A model generated the notes under the pieces. That model was not told the origin of the DNA. It saw nothing but the letters and a program-made list of their open reading frames with translations, and did not search any database. Shown here one piece after another: positions 25,212-38,289 of a stretch of 64,000 nt of DNA (position 1 is its first letter; every line of letters starts with the position of its first letter). The translations under genes and the position numbers were made by a program. The DNA comes from Lepeophtheirus salmonis (lineage: Eukaryota > Arthropoda > Copepoda > Siphonostomatoida > Caligidae), in contig NC_052140.2 in NCBI RefSeq assembly GCF_016086655.4, positions 17,856,001 to 17,920,000 on the forward strand, given 5' to 3'.

Positions 25212-27671
25212 TATAGCCAGTAATATAATATAAAATATTAATTTGTTTTTCAGATAACACAGTATCTTCTTGTAGCTGAGAGTTACTTCTTGAAGAAAAG
25301 ATGCATTATACAATTTGTCTAATTTCTTTCTTCTTTTCCTTAAACCTTCTAAGAAATCAATTAGATATTCGCTATCATCATATTGATAATTGCAAGATAC
25401 ATTTTCCTTCATGAACTGAGTTAGAGCAATTATTCTTGTGTTAGGTTGAGCCTCTAATTATATTGGTGTTGGACTCTTGTATCGAATTAGGCTGAATACA
25501 TTTTCTACAGGATCTTACGTAAAGATCCAGGTAAAATGAAGGAAAATTCATCATCAATTCGATTTTGGAAAATTAAGCATTTTCATGTGTGATAAGTTTG
25601 GATATTTTTTTACTCAGAGTTAATCAATTATTACAATACACTGCACTACATCTTACCGTTATGAAAAATATATTTCAATTAATAATTATTGGCAATTTAT
25701 GAGAAAAAAATGAATACATCCCACAAATTAGTACATAAATTGTCTTCAACACCTTTAAAATAGACTTTATGGCAGCTTACAATTTTAAGCCAATCAGCAA
25801 AGACAAGGAAAATTATGCTCTTCTTCTAATAATTGCCCACTCTTTCCCTTGAGTCCTTTAATGTACATTAGCTTATAAATGTATTGTTAAATTCCATAGG
25901 ATCGTTGTTGCTGTAATGGCAAAAGATTTGTGACGGCAGCAACGAGGAAGCTCCTAGAGAACACCTCCAATGATTCAATACAACTGATTGCAGAAAAATA
26001 TAGGAGTATAGAATACTCTCCCTAGAAAATTCTAGAAGAAAAAAATATTTAAAATATTTACTTATAAATATTTATGCCAATACGGCAATTGCAAATTAAT
26101 TCTACATTCTCTTACCCTTCATTTTCCCCCTCAAAATATCTAAAAGTGTATGATGAATCCCAGGGACACATTTAAATTTTGAAATCTATTTTCTCAAAGT
26201 TTATAAAGCTGGCAATGTGAGGGGAATTTCTTCTGAAGATAGTTATATGCATTTCCTCATATAACAAGTCATAACGTGTAAGAAATTCTGGAAGATTTTT
26301 CGAAGAGGAAAACGGTTGGATATCCAACTCTTTTTAAATTTATGTAATGTAATTTTATAAACTATATGATTCTTTTATCCAACTACCTCACACGTCAGTT
26401 GTTCTTCTCTTCAACAAATCAAAAATTGTTCTGAAGAACATACCTTCTATTCTAAATACCTTGGTTGCTACTACCACACAGATGCGCACCAGAGGCGGCT
26501 CAAGTCAAGTTTACAGTCGGAACCTTCCGTATCACCTCTGCGACCTTTCTACTTCTAGAAACATAATTGCAAAATAAATTGCTGTGTTTCAAGGGTTGGG
26601 TATGAGTGAAACGCTTTATCACCATCTACTTTCAGGGCTAATACAAATCTTCCCCCTCCCCCAATACTTCCACCTATGTGCAAGTTTTTCTGGCACAGCC
26701 TCATCCCACCCCAACTTTAACTTCAAGGTATCCCGAAATATAGTCATTGCCAGAAAAAACATGGGAGAAAATTTAAAACTTGAGGTTCAAGACTGAATCA
26801 GATAAAAGCATACGTTTTGTAGAATAGGTATTCAGAAAATTTAGTACAAAAGTAATTTTTTGCAAATATGATATGATAAAATAATTTTATAAACTTTTTC
26901 GAATAATGAGGCGCGTTTAGGAATTTCGAGTCTGAAAAATGTTAATTAGAGGTATTTTTGTAGGTTAAAGTTGAAAATGGGTCATTTTAAACCCGTAAGA
27001 CGAAATAATGTTTAAAACTATAACTAAGTATTTGTAGAGTCAATTTAATATGTGAAATAAACATAAATCGACATTTAAAAATAATATAGAAATTCAATAG
27101 TTTTCCTGCAATAATGCTATTTTAAATGTAGAAAGTTCTCTTCTTTGTAGAAGTAATTCATTTTCTTTCCTCTCTAAATCATATACATAACATGCAGCTG
27201 GTATTAACAGGGGTCTTAATTCATGTGTACCATAGTATATCTTAATTAATATTTCTCTCCTTATTTTGACTCAAATTACTTTTTAACCCATGAAAAAATA
27301 GAAATGATTAAACAAAAAAGTCTCCAGTCAAGCAAGTATCGAGTTCAAGACAGTTATTGAGTATTTGTCTAAAGTTTTTAAAACACATATTTGAGTCCAG
27401 ATTCCCAATCCGCCACAAATCCAACAGAACCTTAATTTAAACATTGAAAATACATTCGAAGTAAAATTTTGTAGAAAAATACTCTATAATTTTTTTATTA
27501 GGGAAAATTATAATCGCTTGGTTTTATTACATACTTCTTTTTGAACAACATTCCATGATTTTTAAGTCGCCTTTATGTAATGGAGCTTCTGTAGCGTAAT
27601 AGCGTAAATAAGATAACTTTTTAGGGTTTTTGAACCATTTCTATTTTCCAATATTTTTTGAGTAACTATTA
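25212..27671. other. 2.46-kb segment present only in duplication copy 2
   Basis: The copy-1 sequence runs straight across this point ('tagtttaaaa|aaaaatattttgagat'). The segment has no terminal inverted repeats or LTRs that I can see and no recognisable protein. Short open frames at 25206-25412 (minus) and 26584-26796 (plus) lack family resemblance. It could be an insertion in copy 2 or a deletion from copy 1. Confidence 0.7.
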
Positions 27672-27952
27672 TTTATTTTGAGATAAATGAATACATATTT
27701 TCTGTTTTCTGATGAAATGAATATAATAAATTGTCACTAAGACTAAAATTGTTGAAAAAAAGATTATGACGAGTCAAGAATTAATAGGTAGCGATGCATG
27801 AATAGGAATTATTGACTTTGTTAGCTTCAATTACTAAAATTAGTGTAATATATAATTGTTTTATTCATATTATCATTGACTCACTTAGCTATTATAGGTA
27901 TACAAAATCAACAAACACTGGATACACTTGACACAGAAATGAAATAGTATAG

Positions 27953-27962
27953 TATATATAAA
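27953..27962 (+). promoter_or_regulatory. TATA box of astacin B
   Basis: Same TATATATAAATAG and spacing as for astacin A; the core promoter was duplicated intact. Confidence 0.6.
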
Positions 27963-28006
27963 TAGCTTGAACAAGACTTCAACTTACCATTAGATGTTAA
28001 AATAGC

Positions 28007-29414
28007 ATGTTACCCATCAAGTTACTATTGTTATTTATTGTCACTATTCAAAGAACATATTCTGGTAACGTATATAAAATAATTAGTAACATTATTGTAA
28101 AATTACAATTTATTCAAAAAATTGTATTTATATGATAGAGCTTCAACATGCAGCATGTCAAATTTTATACGATAAGTATAACGTTGAAAGAATTGGATCC
28201 AGAAATATGTTGAGTGGTGCAGTGTGGCCGAATAATATAGTTCCTTACGAAATAGGTCCTGGATTCAGTGATGGTAATTTGGATATTGTAAAGTCGGCAA
28301 TGAGGGAGATTGAATCTAGAACGTGTGTTAAGTGGAGGCCGCGAAATTCTGAGAAATCTTACGTTTATATCAGTAATGACAAAAACGGTTGTTATGCTAA
28401 CCTTGGTTATAATTCCAATAGACAGAAACATTTGTTAAACTTGCAAAAATGGAATGGTTATAGCTCCTGCATGGTGAAATTTGAATGAAGTTATATTATT
28501 CTGCGTATAATTGATAAAAATTACACCTTAGGTTGAAGGAATTGCGGTTCACGAAATGTTTCATATAATGGGGTATGCTCATGAACAGAACCGACCTGAC
28601 CGAGATGAATTTGTTAAAATACACTGGACAAGAATTATACGACGATACGTTCATAATTTTTTCAGATCTATTAACCCTGGAGAAGCAGATGTGCCACCCA
28701 TATGCAATTCATGGAGTAATGCTACAACATTTGACAATTGCTATTCAGGTTATGAAACTGAGACTTTTGGATACCGCTATGACTATGGATCGATTATGCA
28801 TTATGGTCTATGGGAGTAAGTACATTTGATATAATATAAAGAATGATTAAAACTGCAATTGCACTTATGAAACAGCTTTAGGAAGGCAAAGGACAAAGTC
28901 ATGGATACAACTAAAAGAGTATCTCCAGGAGTCAAAATTGGTCAGAGAGTGAAAATGACAGATCTTGATGCAGGAAAAGTTAATGCCAAATATAAATGTC
29001 AACCAGCATCAACATTATTTCCAATTTCAACAAAAAGTTTCTCAACAAGTCGAACCCCTGGTAGTAGTTGTTTATGTGAAAAAACGATATAACACAATTC
29101 GTCTAAATACGTATTTTTACTGTATTTTTAGATTGTTTAGATATTTCTACACTGTGTCAACATTTAAAAGATAAGTGCAGTTTTTCCTTTATGCATAAAT
29201 CATGTCGAAGAACATGTGGGCTGTGTCCCCCCGACCAAGTAACAACAGCAACCCCGAAACCAACCAAAGCCAACACTACAGCAAAACCTATTAAAAGTAG
29301 ACTTTTTTTACTTAGCTCTCCCATTTGATAATTATTCACACATTTTCTGTTTATTTTATAATAGTTTGTTTCAAGGAAAATTTATGTACCGTAGCAAAAC
29401 GGCATTGTACATAA
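28007..29414 (+). CDS. Astacin B: secreted astacin metalloprotease with ShK domain
   Basis: Six exons give 356 residues: 28007-28064, 28139-28473, 28532-28815, 28882-29060, 29132-29296, 29365-29414. Through residue 265 it differs from astacin A at about three residues (including Asp to Asn in KWxGYSS and Ile-Gly to Lys-Arg in MDTTxxVSP). Signal peptide, zinc site HEMFHIMGYAHE and Met-turn SIMHY are all kept. From the end of exon 4 the two proteins differ strongly. The B linker is shorter, its six-cysteine ShK (DCLDISTLC...CRRTCGLC) is diverged, and the tail ICFKENLCTVAKRHC ends, like A, after three cysteines. It looks intact, so A and B may be active proteases with different C-terminal binding modules. 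Confidence 0.87.
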
Positions 29415-29923
29415 CTTACGATTGAGTTACAGTAGATTATATGAGTCAATAACTGGTTTGTTTGAAATTTATTTTAATTGAAAAATTAACTTTATAATAA
29501 TTTCATATTCTTAGGTTACACCGTAAAATGACTTGCATAACAATTTACAGAATGTTTCTAACGATAAATATTTAATTGTATTCAATTTATTTATATATGT
29601 AAAAATCATACACCATTTTTAAAATTATTTTATTAACCGTTACGTTTGTAAATTTTTTTTGATAAATGAAAATATATTTAACTAGCAGAATATCCGTTGC
29701 ATGTGGTTATAAATGATTTTTTTTAAAGCATGGATTGGAAAATGAGTGGGGGCAATGTAATTTGCTATCTCCCGTCCTTTTTTTTAAATAAAATATAACT
29801 TTTTTATTATGTGTTACGTCGGATCAGACAATAAAGTGTTGTAAAGGTATAAGTGTATACTATAACCACATTTTGGGTGGTATTGTACTTCTCCAGTTCA
29901 GTCGTGAATTATCGTGCGTCGAG

Positions 29924-30490
29924 AATGGAGGTCTTAAAGGAAGAAATTCACCCTATTTTACATTTTTAAAACCTGAAAGAAAAAAACTCGTAGAAAACGA
30001 TCCAAAAAATTTGCAATGTATACGGCGCTCTTTTGGTTCGTGTTGCACAACATTGATTTTAGTGACTTTTTTGTCACTCAATTCATCCCTTTATTGGAAT
30101 GAGTCCATCGTTTGATGCTTCCAACCGAACAGAAGCAGCCAGAATTGTTGAATAGGAGACAACAAGGAATTATCAAGACAAAGCCAGACCGCAAACATCT
30201 TTGATGCCGCACCAGAAGCTCCCGGAACTCGACTAGAAAGTTCATATGCGTTCACCCTATAGTCTGGACCTGGCACAAAGATACCAATTCCTCCCTATGA
30301 CTAACGCACTTGGGTGTACAAATTCTGACTCAACAGAAGCCCGTAAAAGTTGGTTGTTTGAGTTTTTTTTGGCAATAGGGACTTCTACGAGAAGGCTATT
30401 ATTAAGTTGGATTCTCGTTGGAAACAAGTTATCAAACAGAACAAGGCATACTTGGCTTAAACTGGATGCTTATATCACTTCTGAAAAAGC
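29924..30490 (+). pseudogene. Internally deleted mariner transposase (irritans/mos1-like)
   Basis: The plus strand begins MEVLKEEIHPILHF, a typical start of a mos1-type mariner transposase, and soon reaches KICNVYG. It then jumps to the end of the protein: ARPQTSLMPHQKLPEL, HMRSPYSLDLAQ (usual HPPYSPDLAP), FDSTEARKSWLFEFF-like text and WKQVIKQN. The central catalytic part with the first two aspartates is missing. Stops are present as well. It is a non-autonomous relic; the terminal repeats were not matched with confidence. Confidence 0.65.
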
Positions 30491-31724
30491 ATTAAAATAA
30501 AGCGAAAAATATATGAAGTACTTTTTCCTAACCTATTATAATGTATATTATTGTGGAAAACACCCTAATTTCTGTCAACTTCTGTCAAACAGTTTTTAAA
30601 AAGTAAAATTAGTTTTGGAGGATCATTATTTTTGTACTACAACAGTCAGTTTTTCATTGTCGTTAAAGTATCTACTTCTGTTTCAATTATGTATTATTTT
30701 TCCATAAATTTATATAATTAAATCAAAACTCAATACACAGTCAGAAAGGAGAAATTTAAGATATTGTAATACTTAATACAAAAAAAAAGTGTTCCAACAA
30801 GAGCTGCATTTTCACAGCATTCTTTATTATTTTATAGAATTACACAACGGATCCTACAGAGTTCTTTGATTGTAAATTACTCTGACCTAACTTATAACAA
30901 TGATCTAGGTCATGCCATTCTATTGGTTCAGGAGATGAATAGAAAAGGAATCGGTGTGGGGTAGGATTTTTTTAAGAAAAACTGTGAACATAATAGATTG
31001 TACGATTGAAAAGATGGAAAGTATAAGCCTATTCCATGTCATTGATATTTCAAGGGAACCAAGGAGATAACAATAAAAACGCTAGCAATAATGGAATGGC
31101 AAGAATCAGTGGAAGATAATGGAAGGCTTACGTCCTTAGCTCAAACGTCAATTAAGAAGAATGTAAATTATGTTGGGAATGTCTTTAATGACATATCAAA
31201 TTAGAATCTTAGTAAAATAATTGATAGAGAGAAAGAGTTTTAGAGAAGGAAAAAACAAACACAGAATAAGGACCAAGAATCTCTTACTTTCCTTAAATCA
31301 GAGGAATGGAAAAGGTTGATTGAGATAAGTTTTGGTAGAAATTCTATTAATTCGGTATTTTTGGGCCAGATCTAAATAGAAAGATTGCAAAAGAGGCATG
31401 AAGATCACTTCACTACAATTAATTAGTAATCTAGGGGTTGTTTGATGGACATCCCTCTTTACTGGTTCAAGTATAACATCATTACCAGGACTCTTTCTCT
31501 GGAAGTATATACAGCAAACCTTATAAAGAGAGTATCTACTTTTTTTTTTTTTTTTCAGAAAGTCACTATAGACTACACAACATTTATACCGGTCCAGAAA
31601 CGGAAATAATTAATTTTAACATTATCAAATTGCAGTGTATTTTATGTAAGTCTGGAGTACAAAAACTTTATTTTCTGATATTTCAATTTTTACAATTAAG
31701 ATAATTATAAATATTTTGTTGGAT
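30491..31724. other. Gene-free stretch
   Basis: No recognisable gene. A T/C-rich run occurs near 31540-31556. Confidence 0.45.
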
Positions 31725-32040
31725 TGTATTTCATGGGAGCCTGCACTGTTGGGCGTAGGAGGCTGAAACTTTGCATGGATGGCTCTTTTGAATCTAGGCA
31801 GGCTAAGACGGGAGTGCCGATTTTTTGGGGTGTCATATCAGGGGGGCTTATTCTATATCCGAAAGACAAAAAAGGTTTTTTGGAGCTCAAAGAGACTAGG
31901 GAAGGGGTTGAGTTTTACATGAAGAAGTGACCGGTGTCTCAAAAAACAACTATATGAGTAAAAATGTTTCTAAATTAATTTAAAATCATAAAAGTTATGG
32001 GCAAAATATGAAATTGATGAAAATTAAGCTTTCATTTTTT
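31725..32040 (+). repeat. Dispersed repeat, copy 1
   Basis: 'aggctgaaactttgcatgg', 'aggctaagacgg' and a trailing 'tttttcaggtg' recur with about three-quarters identity at 32400-32715. The open frame at 31724-31930 follows from the repeat and has no known domain. Confidence 0.6.
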
Positions 32041-32399
32041 TTTCAGGTGTAAAAAAATGGATTTCCAATATAATATTGAATTCTGAAATAAAATAAACTT
32101 GCAGAAATTGTCTGGAAATTCGTTAGAATATAAATTTGACACATAAATATTCATGTTTAATTGAAATATCTATCATTTTTATTAGTTCATATTTTTTTCT
32201 TGAGAGGACGTGCAACAAAAAACATTAACATAGATAGGATTATTCCATTTATATGGTTCCAATTTTTTTCTGGCTAATTTTCAGGCCAAAAGCCATAGAA
32301 TAAGTGCTCAAAAGCACTATATCTATAATATAAAATTTATTATATCTTATTCCATATATACTCTATATAAAATAGAGTTTCTGTCTGTCTGTCTAGGTT

Positions 32400-32715
32400 T
32401 GTGTTCAATATAGGCACCTACACTATTGAAAATTGGAGGTTGAAATTTTGCGTGGGTACCTCTTTTGAACCTGCTGAAGCTAAGACGGGGTGCCAATTTC
32501 TGAAGGCAATATACATGGGGGTTATTTATTGCACAAAACACAATAAACATTGTTTGGAGCACAAATAGACTAGATAGGGGATTAATTATAAGACAAAAAA
32601 TAACTGGAGCCTCAAAAAAAAAAAAAAAAAAAAAATTATAGGTGTAAATACGTTTTCTAAATGTATTCAAAAAAGTAATCAGTAAAAATTGCGATTTCCA
32701 TTTTTTCAGGTGCAA
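32400..32715 (+). repeat. Dispersed repeat, copy 2
   Basis: Diverged direct copy of 31725-32040. It is preceded by a CTGT microsatellite (about 32382-32394) and includes poly-A tracts near 32613-32635 and 32717-32741. This kind of CTGT-led sequence is common among arthropod transposon ends, but I cannot name the element. Confidence 0.6.
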
Positions 32716-32741
32716 AAAAAAAAAAAAAAAAAAAAAAAAAA

Positions 32742-33611
32742 GGAAGTTCAATTAAAATTTTGGACTCGTGAAATAAATGAAGTTTGTTGAAATTTATTTG
32801 TATGGAAATTCGGTTGAATATGCATTTGGCGCATAAAAATTGATGTTTAAATAAAATATCTGTTATTTGCCGAATAACTTTTCAATTTCAATCATTCTGT
32901 TTTCATCAAAACGTCAGTTTTAAGAAGAAATGCGATATTTTGTACATAACATTTTAGACTCTACAATTGCAATGTAATATTTTCAATTTCTGAACATTTC
33001 AATGCATAATTTCTGCAATATTTTTAAAAATGAAACAGATTATTTTTTCGACGAAATTATTCTCCTTATTTTGTTTCGTTTTTGCAAGTACAAAAAAAAA
33101 GGAGTAATTTTCGGTTCCTCTTTACAATTACAATAAATGTTATTTACTATTTCTTTTTTCAAAAGTGTTGCAAAAAAGTTTTTTTAGATTTCATTCAATA
33201 ATATCGATTTGGTAATTTTTGACGAAACAACAAATGGACTTCTGATCGTGACAATTTTTGGATGTAGTATAGCACATATATTATAATGCTCGCCCGCGCT
33301 GAAGGGGTCTAAATATTAAAAAGAAATAATATTGACCATTGTCAATGTGATTTCCCTCTCCCTCCATCGCCCAAGCAATGCCGGATAATTATTTGCTTGT
33401 CTATTATAATACATTAAAATTTACTGATTCAACATCAGGAAATGCCTTGTTACCTATTTACAATACAAATATTATATTTTTTTTAATTTCTTCCTCAATT
33501 TATATCTTTTAACTGATGAAAACAGCCCTGTCTACGTACATAAGATAAGCCTCATTCACGTGTAATTTTTTGGAAAATTACTGAGTGTTATAGCATTTAA
33601 AGTATTTCAAA
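32742..33611. other. AT-rich, gene-free stretch
   Basis: Nothing recognised before the left edge of the next large duplication. Confidence 0.5.
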
Positions 33612-35374
33612 CAACAGAAGATAGATGTAGATATAGTGAGTAAGTTACTTTGTAGATTGAGAAAATTTAATGTCCTTCATAAAAAAAAAAAAAAAAAAAT
33701 AGAATTAAATAGATATTTAGACAGTTTTCAAATTAAACTCAAAACTTCTGAAAAACATCAAAATATAACAAAAGTAATTTAGTTTATCATAATTAATAAA
33801 TAGCAGAGTAGTTAGAAGAAAAATTTCAGGAAAATCAAATCCTTGTTTTGGCCGTGAATCCCGGATATCCTCATAGAGGCATTTGCATTTATTATGTAGA
33901 TATCTGTCTAAATCCGCCTAAAAAAATTACTGTGTCACCTGATCATAAAGTCATAGGTAGCTAGAAAAATAAGTTAAATTCCATTTTTTCCTAACTTATT
34001 CTTACCAGTGTATAAGTGGCTATTTTTTTGTCTATCGATGTGTTTGTCTCTCAGGAGCTATTTTATTTTAGATTGTTTTATTCCTAATAGATTCAGTTGT
34101 TCTAATATAAACGTTGAATCAATCATAATATTGATAATATTTTGAAATAATAAAACTTTACTCTTAAAATTCGTTATTTACGTTCCCAAGATACTAATAT
34201 CCTTATACTGATTTTAGTACCAATATAGTTGTAGATATTTGAATCCTATTCGAACATCGTAAAAAGCCCAATTTAAGTTTGGGGTGGGGCATGGCTCAGA
34301 AATGTGATGACTTTTTTAATAAATGTTTTGCCCTTGTACATCTATGTACTATGCAGTAATGAATCACTGGATGTCAATGGTCCTCCTAAAAATTGGATGT
34401 AGCTGTAAATTAACTTTGGGAGTTGCATAGTAAGTGTTTGGGCCTCCCTATAACTTAAGAAGGAGGATAGTGTCTTCTCTGAGGGGGATCAATGATGATA
34501 AAAAGTTTACTGTTCAGTTACAAATCTAAACAAATTGTAATTAATATGCTTGGCCCAGTAAAGACTGCGGATGGATTATATGATAACACACTTCATGCGT
34601 TTGTGGACTACCCTGCCATCTTTATCTTTTAATATTTTGTATCTATAAACCTATGAGAGTCACAAACTTTAACAATATAAATATGTTACAGGTATTATTC
34701 TTTTTGGAATTTCATCGAAGAACAATGGAACTTCTCCGGTAAGAAGGGCCCTGGACTTTGCAATTCTTAAATATAAATCCCTCATCGCCAGCCAGCTAAC
34801 TACCCATTAGCCTATTCGGCAAGATGAGTTGAGAGGTATCATCTTGGCAGCTTCCACCCGCTATGTCTCTCTCACAAGAAAAAATTCTAAGTCAGGATGT
34901 GAGTAATTGAATATTGCAGGAAAATAAATCCGGGTTTAAGCCTTTCTAAATAGCTTGTCTAAATTATTTTAGAGCAAGAATATCTTGGCTGAAAACATCT
35001 AATAAAAATGTACTTGCACAGCCCCTTCAAAAATATTTATATTGGATGTTCCTAATCCTTTATTCTTCAAAAGGTTAACTTTATAAAGATAAGTTAAATG
35101 TGTCTTTCCTATTTAAATTAAAGAGAAAAGATAGAATTAGCAAGAGCAAAGTCCAAAGTCAATAAAATAACATACTTTTGGCGTATCCAACCCTCGTATT
35201 GTAATCTTTGCATTCACTTTGGACATGGTAATTGGTAATATCCAATGAACCAACGGATTTTTTTATATAAATTCTCTGAATAACGACGGCAATTCTTGAG
35301 AATACTCATAAAAAAAATGACAAACATCTCTTCACCGTCCCATAATACCCAATTCAGAACAACATGAACAAAAT

Positions 35375-35421
35375 GAAATAGCCATGACGTCTCCAGTTAT
35401 TTGATACGCAAGGGCTATTTC
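35375..35421. repeat. Palindrome at the edge of the inverted repeat (C side)
   Basis: The sequence starts GAAATAGCC and ends GGCTATTTC, with partly complementary inner arms (TGACGTCTCCA versus TTGATACGCA). Homology between the C and D units stops exactly at its outer side. Confidence 0.75.
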
Positions 35422-36026
35422 AAAATTTATTATTTTTGAGAAATAAAGGAATTTTTGCTGCAAGTCATGGAAAAGGACAATGTGATGGTTTGGGAGATAC
35501 AGTTCAAAGGTTAGTGAGTAAAGCAAGTCTACAGCATTGTTCAAAAGGAAATAACTCCCAACAAATTTTAACTCCTATGGAACTTTATAAATATTGTGAA
35601 GAAAATATAGAAAATATAAATTTTGTATATTATTACGTTTTATTTTTGGAATCTATTTTTTATCCGGTTCACTAACTGAATTATAAAAAGATTCTAAATA
35701 ATATTTTTGATGTATTATTTTCATAATTTATTAAATTTATTTGAATATTAGTTTTACTTTATATAAAAATTGAAACAGATAGAATAAGTTAATAATAATT
35801 TTTTTTATATTTAAACCATAAATATATAATCATTTTAATTGAAAATCAATCATCCTTATTTTCAAAATGATTGGAAATGTGGATTTTGTTGGTTTCAATC
35901 TTAAACAAAATTAGTATTTGGTTTTAATAAATAATTTATTAAACAGAAGTAAATAGTTAATAATATATATTATACATTGAAAATTCTAAGCTCATTACTT
36001 GTGTCAGGCTTTTAAGTTGTTACTTT

Positions 36027-38243
36027 TTATGGTATTGTGGTTTTTTCTTGTGCAGGGCACAACTTACATGAGCTTGGACAATTGTCTGTCATAATCTTAT
36101 CGGAACAATGAGATAAATATTTACCGCACGTTTCGTATTTGTCAAAGCAATCTGAAATATAAGACATTTGACATTTTTGATCATGTTGCAAAGTTTAACT
36201 AATAATTGCCTGAAGTGGTTGTAATAGCCGTGGTAGAAGTTGTTGTTGTAGTATTAATGTCTTCTGGACACTTTTTACATGTCTGTGGACAGTTTTCACT
36301 TGTATATTCAGAGAAACACCATTCCTTCAAAATGTCACAATATGGCAATTTATCTTTACAAACTGAAACGAGAAATTTACATTTAGATGTTTAATTTATT
36401 ATGATAATGCATTCGAGATGGATTTGGGTATTATCCATTCTATACATTAGAACCCGTAATATATATTAAAAAAATACCCACGTATTACACAAAAAAGTTG
36501 GTGCCTGACGGATAAAATTAAAAAGAAAAAAAACCATAGAACCTCTTTCATTAATTAACTATTTCCATGAATAAAATAATGGAAGAGTCTTTTTGAAGAT
36601 GCTACCTGAATATATGCTTTTTTATTCTCTAAATATTTTCGAGTATTATTTCCTTCATGATTAGAAAACATATAAAATATAAAAAAGTCTAAACGTATTA
36701 CTTGTTGTTGTGGTACTAATGTCTTCTGGACACTTATTACATGTTTGTGGACAGTTCCCACCAGTATATTCAGAGAAACAATATTTTTTCATTGAGTCAC
36801 AATATGGCCATTTGTCTTTACAAACTGAAACAAGAAATTTACAATTATATATTAAATTTATGTACATTAAGCAAATATGTGAATAAGTGAATGTAATATT
36901 CTTTTGAAGAAATAAATTACTTATGATTTTTAAAATACCGATTCTACCCGAATCCTAAGTTCAATTTTCCGTAATTATTCGGTTCTGAAAAAATATATAA
37001 AGCCCATCCCTATCATTCTTATATTTTTATACGTACTATTCTTTGAACCTTTTGTTGTAACCTGTGTCGGGCGAGTAGTAGAAAGAGTTGATAGTTGATC
37101 GCATTTATATTTTGCTTTAACTTTTAATGCATCTAATTCCGTCATTCCATTTCTTTGACCAATTTGAATTCCAGATGGTACAAATCTTAGTGCATCCATT
37201 GTATTATTATCGGACGTTTGAAAACTATTTTAAAATTATATAAACATAAAAGGAATTGATACATTATTTAGCTACTCACTCAGCCAATCCATAATGCATC
37301 ACAGATCCATAATCGTAAGCATACCCAAAAGTGTCTATAGTAAAACCTGAATAACAATCATCAAAAGTTGTTGCATTTGACCAGGGTTGGCATTTGGGTG
37401 GTATGACAGTGGCATTATCATATATGCTTTTAAAAAAATTGCTTAAAGAATCTCTCTGAATCCTATCCCAATGTATTTTGACATAACTATCTCGGTCAGG
37501 TCGTGTTTGCTCATGAGCATATCCTAGAATATGGAGCATTTCGTGTTGTACAATTCCTGAGACCTAAAGGAAAATAAAACTTTTTATTGTATGGTGGTAA
37601 CGACGATATAAGATTTATAAACTAAAATGAATCAGAGTGGATAGGATCTTTACTCCAGGGGCTCCAGAGTAATATTAAAATAAATAAGATCCTTCTATTT
37701 ATAACTATGTTGTCCGTTTTAAGAATAATTATTAGGTTCTTAAAAAATCATTAGATTCTCCAAAATAAAATTTTCTAATTTTTCTACGTACCATGCAAGT
37801 AGAGAATCCATTGCTTCTTTGCAAATTTAATACATGCATTCGTCTATATTGATTATAACCAAGGACAGCAAAACATCCTCTCTCATTGTTCTTAATGTAA
37901 ACATAATTTTCTCTCCATTCCTAGGAACCCATCGCACACATGTTTTATTTTCTATTTCATCCATAGCAGATTGGATTAAACTCAAATCTGTCTTACTGAA
38001 TCCTTGAGCTAATGTATAGGGAACTGTATTGTTGGGCCACACCTTTCCTCCTAAAAGATTTCTTGATCCAATTCCCTTGTAGCTATACTTATCATGGATG
38101 ATTCGACATTGAGCATGGCTCAGTTCTATTTAAAAAAGATATTGATTACTTGATGAAGATTTTGACTAACACAAAATGAATCTACCAGAATACGTTCCTT
38201 CAAAAGTTGTGAAAAGAAATAAAACAATATACTTGTACCACAT
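36027..38243 (-). pseudogene. Astacin C: astacin with three ShK domains, frameshifted in exon 2
   Basis: Seven exons on the minus strand: 38186-38243, 37792-38125, 37280-37563, 37037-37224, 36702-36824, 36210-36362, 36027-36151. The intact family layout is 421 residues: signal peptide, short propeptide, catalytic domain with HEMLHILGYAHE and SVMHY, then ShK domains from exons 5, 6 and 7. Here a T run at 37907-37910 is one base shorter than in D and E, which shifts the frame after residue 92, before the zinc site. All other exons stay open and all splice sites are usable; the last intron begins GC. A homopolymer miscall could mimic this lesion, so the copy may be real and intact. Confidence 0.8.
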
Positions 38244-38283
38244 CTTACAAATTATTGGTAAATTGAAGAGCAAGACACACGTA

Positions 38284-38289
38284 TTTATA
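38284..38289 (-). promoter_or_regulatory. TATA box of astacin C
   Basis: TATAAATAC on the minus strand, about 40-46 bp before the ATG, as in D and E. Confidence 0.55.

Larger units (their letters stand above)
23165..29035. repeat. Tandem segmental duplication, copy 2 (interrupted)
   Basis: This is the counterpart of 17932-21340, in the same orientation. It is split by about 2.46 kb (25212-27671) that copy 1 lacks. Outside that stretch identity is very high, with single substitutions and small indels only, so the duplication is recent. Identity to copy 1 falls sharply after about 29035. Confidence 0.9.

Noticed and set aside
28165..28431. Minus-strand open frame of 88 codons
   Set aside because: Antisense shadow of astacin B exon 2.
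32347..32751. Minus-strand frame of 134 codons
   Set aside because: Largely phenylalanine runs from poly-A tracts within a dispersed repeat.
35332..35675. Overlapping open frames on both strands near the palindrome (also 57177-57523)
   Set aside because: Both frames run through the palindrome and flanking AT-rich repeat, have no domain, and are conserved only through the duplication.
36206..36394. Plus-strand open frame (also at 46254-46442 minus and 58050-58238 plus)
   Set aside because: It is antisense to the second ShK exon of astacins C, D and E and repeats only because that exon repeats.
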